Assembly (NCBI GenBank): GCA_937914785.1
Contig: CALGIV010000223.1
Coordinates: 1 to 32,124 of the forward strand
Length of the DNA stretch: 32,124 bases
Direction: 5' to 3'
DNA from: an uncultured Eubacteriaceae bacterium
GTDB lineage: Bacteria; Bacillota; Clostridia; Eubacteriales; UBA1433
Within the stretch, counting starts at the first letter, position 1. Each line of letters opens with the position of its first letter. Under the pieces are notes generated by a model. The model was not told the origin of the DNA. It searched no databases and was given only the letters and a program-made list of their open reading frames with translations. Made by a program: the position numbers and the translations under genes. This document shows, piece after piece, positions 14,773 through 23,800 of this stretch.

Positions 14773-15920
14773 TATTCTTTTCTCTTTACATCCTCTTCTG
14801 CCAGATTGTCAAACTCCATCTCAAGCTGTTCGACAATCTCATCGACAGGAGATGCCTGCTTTAGCGACATCTGCGAAGCACCGCCGTAACCCTGCGGCGG
14901 TAAGATATGCTGATCACGCCTGGCAAAATACTCATCTTGTATACATTTGGGCATCGGATTCATTGATGATACTAAGTGTGGCCCGCGTGCCATATCAAAA
15001 TTCACAAATACGACACTACTGTACGGCAGTACAAAGAAGCATAATAAAAACATCAGTAAAGCGACTACATAATGAACATAAAACATATTATTTTGTACCA
15101 TAAACGCCGCAGCAGCAGTAAGGATACCATTGATTACCCCGACAATCAACGTAAACAACAGAAAATTACCAAATAATTTTCCTTTTTTCTTCTTCGTAAT
15201 ATTACGCGACATCTTCATCGATTTCATCCCATGAGCTTTATATTTTATACGGAAAAATATTGAAAAATAATACATCATCATGTAGAAAAAGCAAAAAAAC
15301 ATAAAAACTACATAGAGGACAATCGTCACAACAAACTGCCATTCCGCCATAATGCTCACAACCTGTTCGAATGTCATGGTTGTCAGACTCGAAATATCAA
15401 TCGCAGACGGCAACAGCACAATAAAAAGAAGTGCTGCAAAGATCGCCGTAATCAACAGGTAAAACAAACTTAACCAGATAGAAGTACCGATTAACGGAAT
15501 ACTTCGCTTAAAGGCATAGCCGATGATGCTGCCCATTGAACGTTTAATGCCTTTTATATGTGCTTCAGTAATTAAATATACACTCGTAAAAAATACATTC
15601 ATCGCAATCGTACATAAAAAAACGTATAATAAAAGCGCACCGATGAGAAAAGGTAACACCGGCTGCAACAATGAAAACAGATAGGTCTGATCCGCCGCCG
15701 TTAAAGATAGCAGCATCTGCGGGTTGTCCACCAACTGCTCCGGTAAATAAGGTACGGCAACGACTGCAACAATGGCGGCACAAATCGCCGTGACAATCAA
15801 CAATAATAAAATCCAGAATAAGAACGCAACGAATAACTTTCCAAATTTTTTCGTACCAACTTTTAAGGTCGTTGAAAAGTACTCGCCGAAAGGCAAGATT
15901 TTCTCCTGAAAGCCTGGCAT
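14772..15920 (-). CDS. Polytopic membrane protein, paralogue A (first of three)
   Basis: This 382-residue protein begins at ATG 15920, nine bases after AGGAGG; a longer start at 15971 would precede that site. It has about six membrane segments (near 28-58, 95-130, 150-185, 205-240, 258-285 and 290-318). Shared motifs are PFGEYFSTTLKVGTKKFGKL at the N-terminus, VYLITEAHIKGIKRSMGSI, GYAFKRSIPLIGTSIW and RIKYKAHGMKSMKMSRNI. The cytosolic tail has IQDEYFARRDQHILPP and an acidic end. It is closest to gene B. The conserved basic stretches between membrane segments suggest a common fold. No transporter or enzyme signature is recognised. Confidence 0.88.
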   Translation of the reverse strand: MPGFQEKILPFGEYFSTTLKVGTKKFGKLFVAFLFWILLLLIVTAICAAIVAVVAVPYLPEQLVDNPQMLLSLTAADQTYLFSLLQPVLPFLIGALLLYVFLCTIAMNVFFTSVYLITEAHIKGIKRSMGSIIGYAFKRSIPLIGTSIWLSLFYLLITAIFAALLFIVLLPSAIDISSLTTMTFEQVVSIMAEWQFVVTIVLYVVFMFFCFFYMMMYYFSIFFRIKYKAHGMKSMKMSRNITKKKKGKLFGNFLLFTLIVGVINGILTAAAAFMVQNNMFYVHYVVALLMFLLCFFVLPYSSVVFVNFDMARGPHLVSSMNPMPKCIQDEYFARRDQHILPPQGYGGASQMSLKQASPVDEIVEQLEMEFDNLAEEDVKRKE

Positions 15921-15986
15921 AATAAACTTCCTCCTAAATTCAGCCTGTCTGTATTTTATTACTCGCTCCAATGTTTAGATATTTAT

Positions 15987-16016
15987 ATCATATAATAACA
16001 GAAAATAAGTTGTCAA
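15987..16016 (-). promoter_or_regulatory. Promoter of the membrane-protein array
   Basis: On the minus strand, TTGACA (16016-16011) and TATGAT (15992-15987) are separated by 18 bases, about 67 bases upstream of the ATG of gene A. It is divergent from the promoter of the metallo-beta-lactamase-fold gene. Confidence 0.65.
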
Positions 16017-16084
16017 TCAAAAAAATAGAAAAAGGGCAACTTTATTGCTTTTATTCCATTATTGTAACAAATATCAAGGAAAAA

Positions 16085-16093
16085 TGTTATAAT
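16085..16093 (+). promoter_or_regulatory. Extended -10 promoter of the MBL-fold gene
   Basis: TGTTATAAT (16085-16093) is a perfect TATAAT with the TGn extension. No well-spaced -35 is present (TTGTAA at 16062 is 20 bases away). It is 22 bases before ATG 16116. Confidence 0.55.
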
Positions 16094-16115
16094 AATAAAA
16101 AAATTGGAGAGTATT

Positions 16116-16808
16116 ATGGCGGAAAACGTTTATACCGTTAATGAATTAAAAAAAGGTTTTTACAGTATTGAAGAAAATGGCGTACGAATGTTTTTAATTG
16201 AGGGCAATAAGCGCAGTATGCTTATCGACACAGGATACGGCAGCGGAGATTTAAAGGCAATTGTCGAAAGCATCACCTCTTTGCCTGTTTTCGTCTTGAT
16301 GACACATCCGGACCGCGATCATATTGGATGCAATGAACAATTTGAGGAAATATGGATGCATCCGGCCGATTTTGCGATGTATTATGAAAAATGTCAATAC
16401 TTACCAATCCCTGCGCCCGTCTGGGAAGGTACGTCAATCGATCTGGGAACTTACCAATTCGAAATCCTCTTTATTCCCGGCCATACGCCTGGCAGCATCG
16501 CTCTATTGGATCGTAAAAACAAACTGCTTATCCCCGGAGACAGCATTCAAAAGGGGCCGATCTATATGTTTAATCCCTGGCGCAATATGCACGCTTATAT
16601 CGCCAGCCTTGACAAGCTGATCAGCCGGATTGATGAATTTGATCTGATCCTGCCCTCGCATAACCAAATGCCTTTTGAGAAAGAAAAAATTTATACGCTA
16701 AAAGCAGGTGCAGAGAAACTCCTCAATGGAGAATTAAAGGGTGAAGAAATCTCACTGCCGTATGACTGCAAACACTATTTTTATAAAGATATCAGCTTTT
16801 ACTATTAA
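16116..16808 (+). CDS. Metallo-beta-lactamase-fold hydrolase
   Basis: The 230-residue cytosolic protein starts at ATG 16116, after TTGGAGAG; the in-frame TTG at 16104 is part of that ribosome site. Metal motifs: THPDRDHIG (63-71), GHTPGS with His 123, GDS with Asp 142 and PSHN with His 182. The first motif is HxDxDH rather than the usual HxHxDH, since Asp 66 stands where a zinc-binding His is expected. The substrate is unknown; the family includes thioesterases, lactonases and glyoxalase II. It is monocistronic between the divergent promoter region and a strong hairpin terminator. Confidence 0.9.
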   Translation: MAENVYTVNELKKGFYSIEENGVRMFLIEGNKRSMLIDTGYGSGDLKAIVESITSLPVFVLMTHPDRDHIGCNEQFEEIWMHPADFAMYYEKCQYLPIPAPVWEGTSIDLGTYQFEILFIPGHTPGSIALLDRKNKLLIPGDSIQKGPIYMFNPWRNMHAYIASLDKLISRIDEFDLILPSHNQMPFEKEKIYTLKAGAEKLLNGELKGEEISLPYDCKHYFYKDISFYY

Positions 16809-16885
16809 AACTTTGAACAACCACTTCATAATCGCCCATTACTTTGAATATCTATTCCGATAAAAAATCTACCTGTTTTCAATTA

Positions 16886-16919
16886 AAAATTCTCTCCCGT
16901 TTTCCCAGGAGAGAATTTT
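16886..16919. terminator. Bidirectional terminator between MBL-fold gene and ypeB
   Basis: A perfect 12-bp inverted repeat AAAATTCTCTCC (16886-16897) and GGAGAGAATTTT (16908-16919) surrounds a 10-base loop. The A and T ends give a U-tract in both directions. Confidence 0.8.
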
Positions 16920-16946
16920 GCTCGATCTTCATTATTGTATAAATAT

Positions 16947-18293
16947 TTATAAGGTTAAAACACTTTCGTCCGCTTCGATTATTTTTAAAATATTTTGCTG
17001 GTTCCCGGTATAAGCGTTAATATAGACGATGTACCACTCGTCATTTTCCGTATTGCCTTTAAACTCATAACACAACGCTTCTTTTGTCCCTTCAAGCGGA
17101 ATTAAAGCAAGCCGCCTTGACGTGATATTTAATTTCTGATTCACTTTCTGCTCCGCTTCTGCCATCGTAACGCTTGCCGGCGCTATAGAGCGATCATAAT
17201 GAGCCATAAAATATCCGCTCGCCTCATAGCCGACAATTTGGCCGTCATCCAGTGCTACCTGTACTTTAATCATATCCGGATAAAATAACGTTTCATCTTG
17301 CTCCAACACAAAATTAAACACCGTTTTATTGCCGTAAGTCTCATAGTAGGACGGCGTCATATCCTCAACGCCATTTTTTATGAGAAATTCTTCAGCAGCC
17401 TTTTGCGCTTTTTCAATTTCCATCGCCTGTTCCCCGATTTCCCGATTCGAAGTCATTTGAATCACGTGTCCGCCTTCTACGCTGATCTTAATGCTCAGAT
17501 ACTCGCCGCCCTCTTCGCTGCCATCGACTTCAAAAACGTAACAGGGAATCGTCCCTTCCGTTTGCCCGCCTTCCAGCAGCGCAGCGCTGTCACTGTTTAA
17601 GAACTTTGCCGCAATTGACTTTGCTTCTTCTTTGCTTATTTTTTCGCCTAATTCAGCTGCCGGGCCACGCTCACGAACGCCTTCCGAAAATGGTCCGTCG
17701 TAAATAAGCTTCGGATATTCCATACTTTCCTTATCAATATTGGTAAACGCTGAATCCGTTCCATATTCACCGCTGTCGTCATAGTAAAACTCGTCTTTTG
17801 AGTCCGTTCTGGCGAGGCTGATTTCACCGTTTCGCACTTTTTCCGACAACGATGTGATATTCATTTTCATCGTATAAACACCCTCACGCAAGGCGGAAAG
17901 ATTGTCTAAATCCTCTTGCGTAATCCCTTCGCCATTATCAATTTTACTCGCCAGATAATAGGCGTAATCCCCTGTCTGATTCATGATCTCGCTGCTCTCC
18001 TTTAGAGATACATGGCTGATCGGCAGCCCATTGACCGACCCTACACCGATAATGCTGTAGCGCCACACATCGAGCAACACCGTCTTCATATAATTGTCCT
18101 CACTGGCCACCAGAGCTTTCGATAAAGAAGACTCCATATTTTTTAAAGCTTCCTGCAAATCGAGAAAACAATCCTCACAGCTGTTCTCATAAATAGATTT
18201 ATACGTCATACTCTCCGTATTCTGCCCTACACCCCAAATACCTAAGATCAACACGGCGATCGAGAGGAGTACAATTGCAATATTTTTACCCAT
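16947..18293 (-). CDS. ypeB: Germination protein YpeB
   Basis: YpeB is needed for localisation and stability of the cortex-lytic enzyme SleB in the spore inner membrane. The 448-residue protein has a single N-terminal membrane anchor (about residues 4-22), an extended helical region (about 30-190) and C-terminal PepSY-type repeats (ISKEEAKSIAAKFL, IEKAQKAAEEFLIKNGV and VTMAEAEQKVNQKL mark their starts). ATG 18293 follows AAGGAGGGC. It starts 10 bases after the sleB stop, so the two form an operon. This pairing is a specific marker of endospore formers. Confidence 0.93.
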   Translation of the reverse strand: MGKNIAIVLLSIAVLILGIWGVGQNTESMTYKSIYENSCEDCFLDLQEALKNMESSLSKALVASEDNYMKTVLLDVWRYSIIGVGSVNGLPISHVSLKESSEIMNQTGDYAYYLASKIDNGEGITQEDLDNLSALREGVYTMKMNITSLSEKVRNGEISLARTDSKDEFYYDDSGEYGTDSAFTNIDKESMEYPKLIYDGPFSEGVRERGPAAELGEKISKEEAKSIAAKFLNSDSAALLEGGQTEGTIPCYVFEVDGSEEGGEYLSIKISVEGGHVIQMTSNREIGEQAMEIEKAQKAAEEFLIKNGVEDMTPSYYETYGNKTVFNFVLEQDETLFYPDMIKVQVALDDGQIVGYEASGYFMAHYDRSIAPASVTMAEAEQKVNQKLNITSRRLALIPLEGTKEALCYEFKGNTENDEWYIVYINAYTGNQQNILKIIEADESVLTL

Positions 18294-18303
18294 TTTGCCC
18301 TCC

Positions 18304-18996
18304 TTACAAACAGAATACGTGATTGCCAAACGTCGCGATGATCTCACGCGAACGAATCCATTGGTTTGTCGCCGTTACAGGATTGTAGTAATACAGCGCG
18401 CCCCCGGTAGGATCCCAGCCATTCATCGCATCTTTCGCCGCATTTAAAGCATTCTGATTCGGCGTTAGGTTAACCTGGCCGTCTGCAACCGCATCAAATG
18501 CTCCACGCTGATAGATCACACCGCTGATCGAGTTCGGAAACCCGCTGTCTTTCACACGGTTTAAAATCACCGCAGCTACCGCCACTTGCCCCGTGTATGG
18601 CTCTCCGCGCGCTTCCCCATAAATGCATCGCGCCAGTAAATAGACGTTATCGTCATAACTGCCGGAACTGCTGCCGGATGAGCCGCTGCCCGAATCGATC
18701 AGATCGTACAGCCCCATAGCCGTCAGCGTCTGGGTCCCACATTTGCCATCTACAGCCAGGCCGTTGGCACTTTGGAACCAGCGAACAGCCTGTTCAGTTT
18801 TATAGCCGAAAATGCCGTCTACATTGCCACCGTAATAACCCCAGTTTTTCAACTTGGTCTGCACTTGCCTCACCGCGCTGGCGCTCGAACCATAATAGAC
18901 AACGCCCTGGGCTAAAACCGTCGTTACAAAACTTGTCGCCAATATTACTATCAACAAACAAGTCAGTAGAATTGTATAAGTCCTGTTTCTTCTCAA
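18304..18996 (-). CDS. sleB: Spore cortex-lytic enzyme SleB
   Basis: SleB is a lytic transglycosylase that degrades spore cortex during germination. The 230-residue protein has a signal/anchor peptide (TILLTCLLIVILATSFVTT), a peptidoglycan-binding domain (about 35-95; SAVRQVQTKLKNWGYY, GIFGYKTEQAVRWFQ), a Ser/Gly linker (GSGSSGSSSGS) and the hydrolase_2 catalytic domain starting at YLLARCIYGEARGEP, with the catalytic Glu in GEARGE. TTG 18996 is preferred, since AGAGGTG overlaps GTG 19005, the alternative start, but is well placed for 18996. Cortex lysis would be directed by YpeB just downstream. Confidence 0.93.
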   Translation of the reverse strand: MRRNRTYTILLTCLLIVILATSFVTTVLAQGVVYYGSSASAVRQVQTKLKNWGYYGGNVDGIFGYKTEQAVRWFQSANGLAVDGKCGTQTLTAMGLYDLIDSGSGSSGSSSGSYDDNVYLLARCIYGEARGEPYTGQVAVAAVILNRVKDSGFPNSISGVIYQRGAFDAVADGQVNLTPNQNALNAAKDAMNGWDPTGGALYYYNPVTATNQWIRSREIIATFGNHVFCL

Positions 18997-19014
18997 AATT
19001 CTCACCTCTGGAAA

Positions 19015-19044
19015 TATTTTGAGTCAAATAAAAAAAAATATTCA
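19015..19044 (-). promoter_or_regulatory. Candidate forespore (sigma-G-like) promoter for sleB
   Basis: On the minus strand, TGAATA (19044-19039) matches the sigma-G -35 and CAAAATA (19021-19015) matches CATACTA at 5 of 7, with a 17-base spacer. Known sleB genes are sigma-G dependent. The leader would be very short, which weakens the call. Confidence 0.35.
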
Positions 19045-19058
19045 CAAAGTGAATATTT
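19036..19058. repeat. Inverted repeat upstream of sleB
   Basis: AAATATTCAC (19036-19045) and GTGAATATTT (19049-19058) form a perfect 10-bp palindrome with a 3-base centre. It overlaps the candidate -35 element and might be an operator. Confidence 0.55.
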
Positions 19059-19302
19059 CGAAATATTATCTCCGGCAGATCTTTAGTTAAAAACGACTGC
19101 ACTCATTACTGTCGACTTTACAGTAATCGCACGTTCTTACCCTTTTGTGCAAGACGATCATTACATCAGCTGAAAATAAAACACGTCGCATATATCCTGC
19201 GGCACCCTTTACGCCGTATATCATGTCACAAATTTTCCCGGCAATTTAATTTCAGCAAAATATTTACTATACAGGACATTTTATATTTACACAATCAATG
19301 CT
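19059..19302. other. Gene-free spacer between the phosphopantetheinyl transferase and sleB
   Basis: About 300 bases between the genes hold no convincing coding frame. An 8-bp inverted repeat ATTACTGT/ACAGTAAT (19105-19112, 19120-19127) is the only other structure seen. No clear terminator for the upstream operon was found. Confidence 0.5.
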
Positions 19303-19914
19303 TCAATCGAAAAGGCGCTCAGCCGCTGTCGGAATTACAACGACGTCCATCTGCTCCTCCGTACAGCACGTATAGGTATATTCTTTATACCGGCCGGAAG
19401 TAAAATATACCGGTGCGCACATCGTATCGATCTCCTTTAAACGGCACATCACACTGCCGGCCCGAAGCTTGATCAAGCTCTCTTTCCTCGTCCAAACTTC
19501 GGTAAAGGCACTTTCTTTATTTTTTGAAAGCAATATATATTGCTTTTCATCGTCAGAACAGAACCGCTCGATAAAGTTTTGTTTTGCCGGACGAACGGCC
19601 ATTACATCACAGCCGCAAGGCACCGCTCCCACAACACAAGCCACCAGACACCCATCATGGCTGATATTAAACGCCATACCACCGTCCATATAAGGCTTAC
19701 CTTTCTTCGTATAAGACAGCCGGATCTGATCGCGCGCCAGGCCGAATGTCTCCCGCAAGCCGTAAGCAAGCAGCAAGTAAGCGGCAATCGACGTGATGCG
19801 GCTTTGCCGGTCATAAAACTGCTCAATACGCTTTTGCCGCTCCGCCGGCAGACTCGGCAGACTTGCTTCAAACCGCCCGTCCGCCTCATCGACCTCGCAC
19901 AGGTAAAGATTCAT
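19303..19914 (-). CDS. 4'-phosphopantetheinyl transferase (Sfp type)
   Basis: It transfers the phosphopantetheine arm from CoA to a serine of carrier proteins. The 203-residue length fits the Sfp/HetI group rather than the ~120-residue AcpS. Motifs: KKGKPY (about 70-75), FNISHDG (82-88), CGCDVMAVRP (about 100-109, the magnesium motif) and FTEVWTRKESLIKLRAG (about 137-153). Its ATG overlaps the ftsY stop (ATGA, 4 bases), so it is the last gene of the smc–ftsY unit. No polyketide or peptide synthetase is nearby; acpP lies 5 kb upstream on the same strand, so primary-metabolism ACP is a likely client. Confidence 0.9.
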   Translation of the reverse strand: MNLYLCEVDEADGRFEASLPSLPAERQKRIEQFYDRQSRITSIAAYLLLAYGLRETFGLARDQIRLSYTKKGKPYMDGGMAFNISHDGCLVACVVGAVPCGCDVMAVRPAKQNFIERFCSDDEKQYILLSKNKESAFTEVWTRKESLIKLRAGSVMCRLKEIDTMCAPVYFTSGRYKEYTYTCCTEEQMDVVVIPTAAERLFD

Positions 19915-20816
19915 TCTCCCAGCATTGCCTCGACATATTCTTTCGGATCAAAAATACGCAAATCCTCCGCTTTCTCTCCCGTTCCGATATACCATACCGG
20001 CAAATCGTACTGCATCACGAGCGGAATCAGCACGCCGCCTTTCGAGGAGCTATCCAATTTGGACACCGCGATGCCATTCACATTACACGCACGCATAAAA
20101 GCATCCGTCTGGCTCAACACATTCAACCCGCTCGTCGCGTCCACAGTAATAAACGCGTAAAGATTCATTTCCTTTTTGCCTTTGTTGAGCACATTGTGCA
20201 TCTTGCCCAGCTCCTGCATCAGATTTACCTTATTCTGCAGGCGCCCCGCCGTATCGACGATAAGCAAATCTACCTCTTTAGCCGTCGCTGAAACAACGGC
20301 ATCAAAAGCTACGCTGGCCGGATCCGCGCCCATTTCACTGCGCACGATCGGCACATTGAACGATTCCGCCCAGCTTGCCAGTTGCTCCACCGCCGCCGCG
20401 CGAAACGTATCCGCGGCCGCCACCATAACTTTTTTACCTTCCTGAGAATATTTATAAGCCATCTTGCCAATCGTCGTCGTCTTGCCGGATCCGTTAACGC
20501 CCACAGCCATAATAATAGCGGGAAGCTCAAAATCCGGTCCGCTCGGCCGCTGCGAAAGTTTTTCAATCAGCGTCTCTTTTAAGATACCGACCAATTGATC
20601 CTTGCGCGTAACCTTGCGCGCTTCAACCTTTGCGCGCACCTCATCAGTTAAAATATCTGCACATTCGACGCCGACATCGCACAAAATCAGCGTCTCCATC
20701 AATTCTTCATAATCATCATCCGTAATGTCGGAACCTGAAAAAAAATTCTTCAGCCTGTTCATAAAAGAACGGTTCGTTTCCTTCAATGCGGATGAATAGC
20801 TTTTGCCTTCTGCCAC
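19911..20816 (-). CDS. ftsY: Signal recognition particle receptor FtsY
   Basis: FtsY is the membrane-associated SRP receptor GTPase for co-translational targeting. The 301 residues contain the N domain (about 1-95), G1 loop GVNGSGKTTT, DTFRAAAVEQL, G3 DTAGR and a G4 region reading SKLDSSSKGG, where most FtsY have TKLDGTAKGG. The acidic A domain is almost absent, as in many Gram-positives. The GTG start at 20816 shares one base with the smc stop (TAGTG) and lies seven bases after AGGAGG, so translation is coupled to smc. The order smc–ftsY is typical of Firmicutes. Confidence 0.96.
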   Translation of the reverse strand: MAEGKSYSSALKETNRSFMNRLKNFFSGSDITDDDYEELMETLILCDVGVECADILTDEVRAKVEARKVTRKDQLVGILKETLIEKLSQRPSGPDFELPAIIMAVGVNGSGKTTTIGKMAYKYSQEGKKVMVAAADTFRAAAVEQLASWAESFNVPIVRSEMGADPASVAFDAVVSATAKEVDLLIVDTAGRLQNKVNLMQELGKMHNVLNKGKKEMNLYAFITVDATSGLNVLSQTDAFMRACNVNGIAVSKLDSSSKGGVLIPLVMQYDLPVWYIGTGEKAEDLRIFDPKEYVEAMLGE

Positions 20817-23800
20817 TATATAGCCTCCTCAGTTTCTCTGTCCAATTTCAACGAAATGATCTGCGTGACGCCGTCGCTACCCATACTGGCGCCATAAATA
20901 CAGTCGCAAATCTCCATCGTACGGCGCTTATGCGTAATAATAATGAATTGATTGCTCTTGCGCATTTCATCGATGTACTCCGTCAGGCGCACGACGTTGT
21001 TTTCATCCAGTGCGGCATCGATCTCATCAAGCACACAAAACGGCGCCGGCTTTATTTTCAATATTGCAAACAACAGGGCGATCGCCGTTAAGGCTTTTTC
21101 ACCACCGGACAGCATATTCATATTTTTCAATTTCTTACCGGGCGGCTGCGCCGAAATCACGATCCCCGTCGACATCAAATCCTCTTCGTCTTCAATACCA
21201 ATCTCTGCCGTTCCGCCGCGGAACAGCTTTTTAAATGCAACGTCAAATTCCTGCTGAATAAGCCCGAAGCGCGCTTTAAACTGCTCGGCCATACTCTTTT
21301 CAATGTCTTCGATAATCGATTCGATATCGGCTTTGGCCGCTATCAGGTCATCGCGCTGAGCAATCAGAAATTCATAGCGTTGGCTTACCTCTTCGTATTC
21401 CTCAAGCGCCCCGACGTTGATATTGCCAAGAGACGTAATCTTCTGCTTCAACTCATCACGCTCCGCAGCGTACAACTCAACATTTTCGATCGGACGCTTA
21501 TATTGGCCGGCTTCTTCCGCCGTAATCTGATATTGTTCCAGCATTGCCTGCTGCAAGTGTTCCATTTTTATCTGTGCATTGTTGATTTTGATCAGCAATC
21601 GATTCAAATCATCGTTGATATCATTTTTCTCTTTACTCAGCGTTACGACATCGCGATTCGCCTTATCATAAAGTTCACTTTTCTCTGCCTTGGCCCGCGT
21701 CAATTCCTCATACGATTGCTTTAAAGCATCCCGGCGCCGCTCGTAGTCAGCATTATGCACTTCCTCTGTCGATAACAGCTGCTTTAGTTCGATCATTCGC
21801 GCATTTAACTGCGCTACCTTTTCCGCGCTTTCTTCCCGGCGGTGCGTCAGGGCCGATATTTCCTGCGCATATTTCATTGCCTGTCCGGCAATATTTATTT
21901 TCTTTTCATCGAGTGTCGCCGCTTTTAAACGCAGTTCATTGAGCTGTTCTTCCTCGGCACGGCAGGCCGACTTTATCTCCTCAACATCCCGATTACCTTC
22001 AAGCTGCTCTTCTAAAAATCTTTTTTGTTCAATGGTTTGTGCCCGTTTATCGCCAAGCTCCTCAAGTTGTTCTTGCAAGCTCTTAAGTTGTTGAGCGCAG
22101 TTTCGCACACCTGCATCAGAGGCGGCCAACGCCACGTTTTTCTCCGCGATAGATGCACGCAGACTATCGAGCTCTTGCTTACTCTCTTCTAACTCTCCTT
22201 TCAGCCCACCGTTGAGCTGTATCTTTTCCTCATAAGTCTTCCTGGATACTTCAATCGCGCGCTCAAGTTCATCGATGCGGCGCTTGCGCATCATCGGCGC
22301 AGGGTTGTCTGATTTCGCCTCCCCGCCGACAATGCTTCCGCCGGGCATAAAAACCTCACCACCAAGAGTCACGATTTTAAATCGGTTTTTCGTATGTTTT
22401 GACAATGCTTCCGCACGGCGCATATCCTCAACAAACAACACGCGCCCTAAAATATTCTTCATAATGTCGGCGTACTTCGCTTCACAGCGTATGACACTTG
22501 CCGCGATGGTAAACTGCTCACCGCCAAGCAATTGTCTTTCCTGTTCGCTCAATGAGGACGGCCTGATCGCCGTAATCGGCATAAATGTAACGCGCCCCCA
22601 CCTGTTTTTCTTCAACAATCGGATACATTCTGCAGCCGCCTTTTCGTCATCGACTACGACATATTTAAACGCCCCGCCCAAAGCCGCTTCCACGGCCTTT
22701 AAATATCTCTCTTCTACGCGCAGCAGTTCAGCGACCGTACCGCATACCCCATTTATTTCCCGCCCCTCTTTCGCCGCCCTTAAAATACGCTTGACCGCGT
22801 AACCATACCCCTGCATATCCTCTTCATTGGCCTTTAACATCGACAGCTGCGCTTGTGCAACTTTGATGTGCTGTAACGCATCGTTTATTTCTACCTGCGC
22901 CGCCTCATAATCCGCACGCCTCGCCAATGCGTTTTGCTCATACGTTTCATACTGTACGCCTTTTTCTTTTATCAATTCATCAAGTTGTTGCCGTTCAAGC
23001 GTATACTTCTCAGCCTCTTTCTGTACCTTTGCCAGAGACTCTGTCAATTGCGCAACCTCCCCTTCAATCGTCTCTATCTTGAAAAGGAGGTTCCTATATT
23101 CACTCTCTCCATTAAGCAGCAATTCCTGACGCCGTTGATACTCTTTAACGACTTCTTCCTGCTGCACGATACGCTGCTGCAGCTGCTCCGCTTCCTGCAG
23201 GATCACACCACACTGCTCGTCGTATTCCGCCTTTTGCTGCTGCCGGCTCAAGAGCTGTTCGGCTATGTAGACATCTGCATGTTGCCTCTCTTCAATGCCA
23301 GCGTTAATGCGCGCCAATTCCAGACGGCTTTCCTCGCGCTGATGCTGCGCACTGTTCATCGCATCCGAGAGCGCATACAACGCGTTATTGATCTCATTGA
23401 TCCGCGCATCGTATGCGCCAACCTCATCTTTATATTCATAATATCTTTTTTCTGCTTCTTCAAAACGCGCCTGAAGCGCAGCGGCGTCTTTTTCAATAAT
23501 CTCTTTATCGCCAAGTGCTTTTGATATTTCCACACCGTATTTTTCCGTCTGATGTGCAAACAGGTTCAGCTCGCGCTCTTTAAGCTGCTCACTTAAATCG
23601 AGATACTTTTTCGCCTTCTCCACCTGCCGCTTAAGCGGCCCGATGCGTCGCTCAAGTTCGGCGACAATGTCTTCAACGCGGTCCAGATTCTCTTGTGTCC
23701 GGCCAAGCTTATTTTGCGCCTCATTCTTCTTCGCTTTATATTTGACAATACCGACGGCTTCCTCGATAAAAAGACGCTTTTGCTGCGCGCTGCCTTCAAT

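Noticed and set aside
22934..23524. Plus-strand open frame of about 196 codons
   Set aside because: Antisense to the coiled-coil region of smc; Leu/Phe-rich composition is the mirror of Glu/Lys-rich codons. No start signal.
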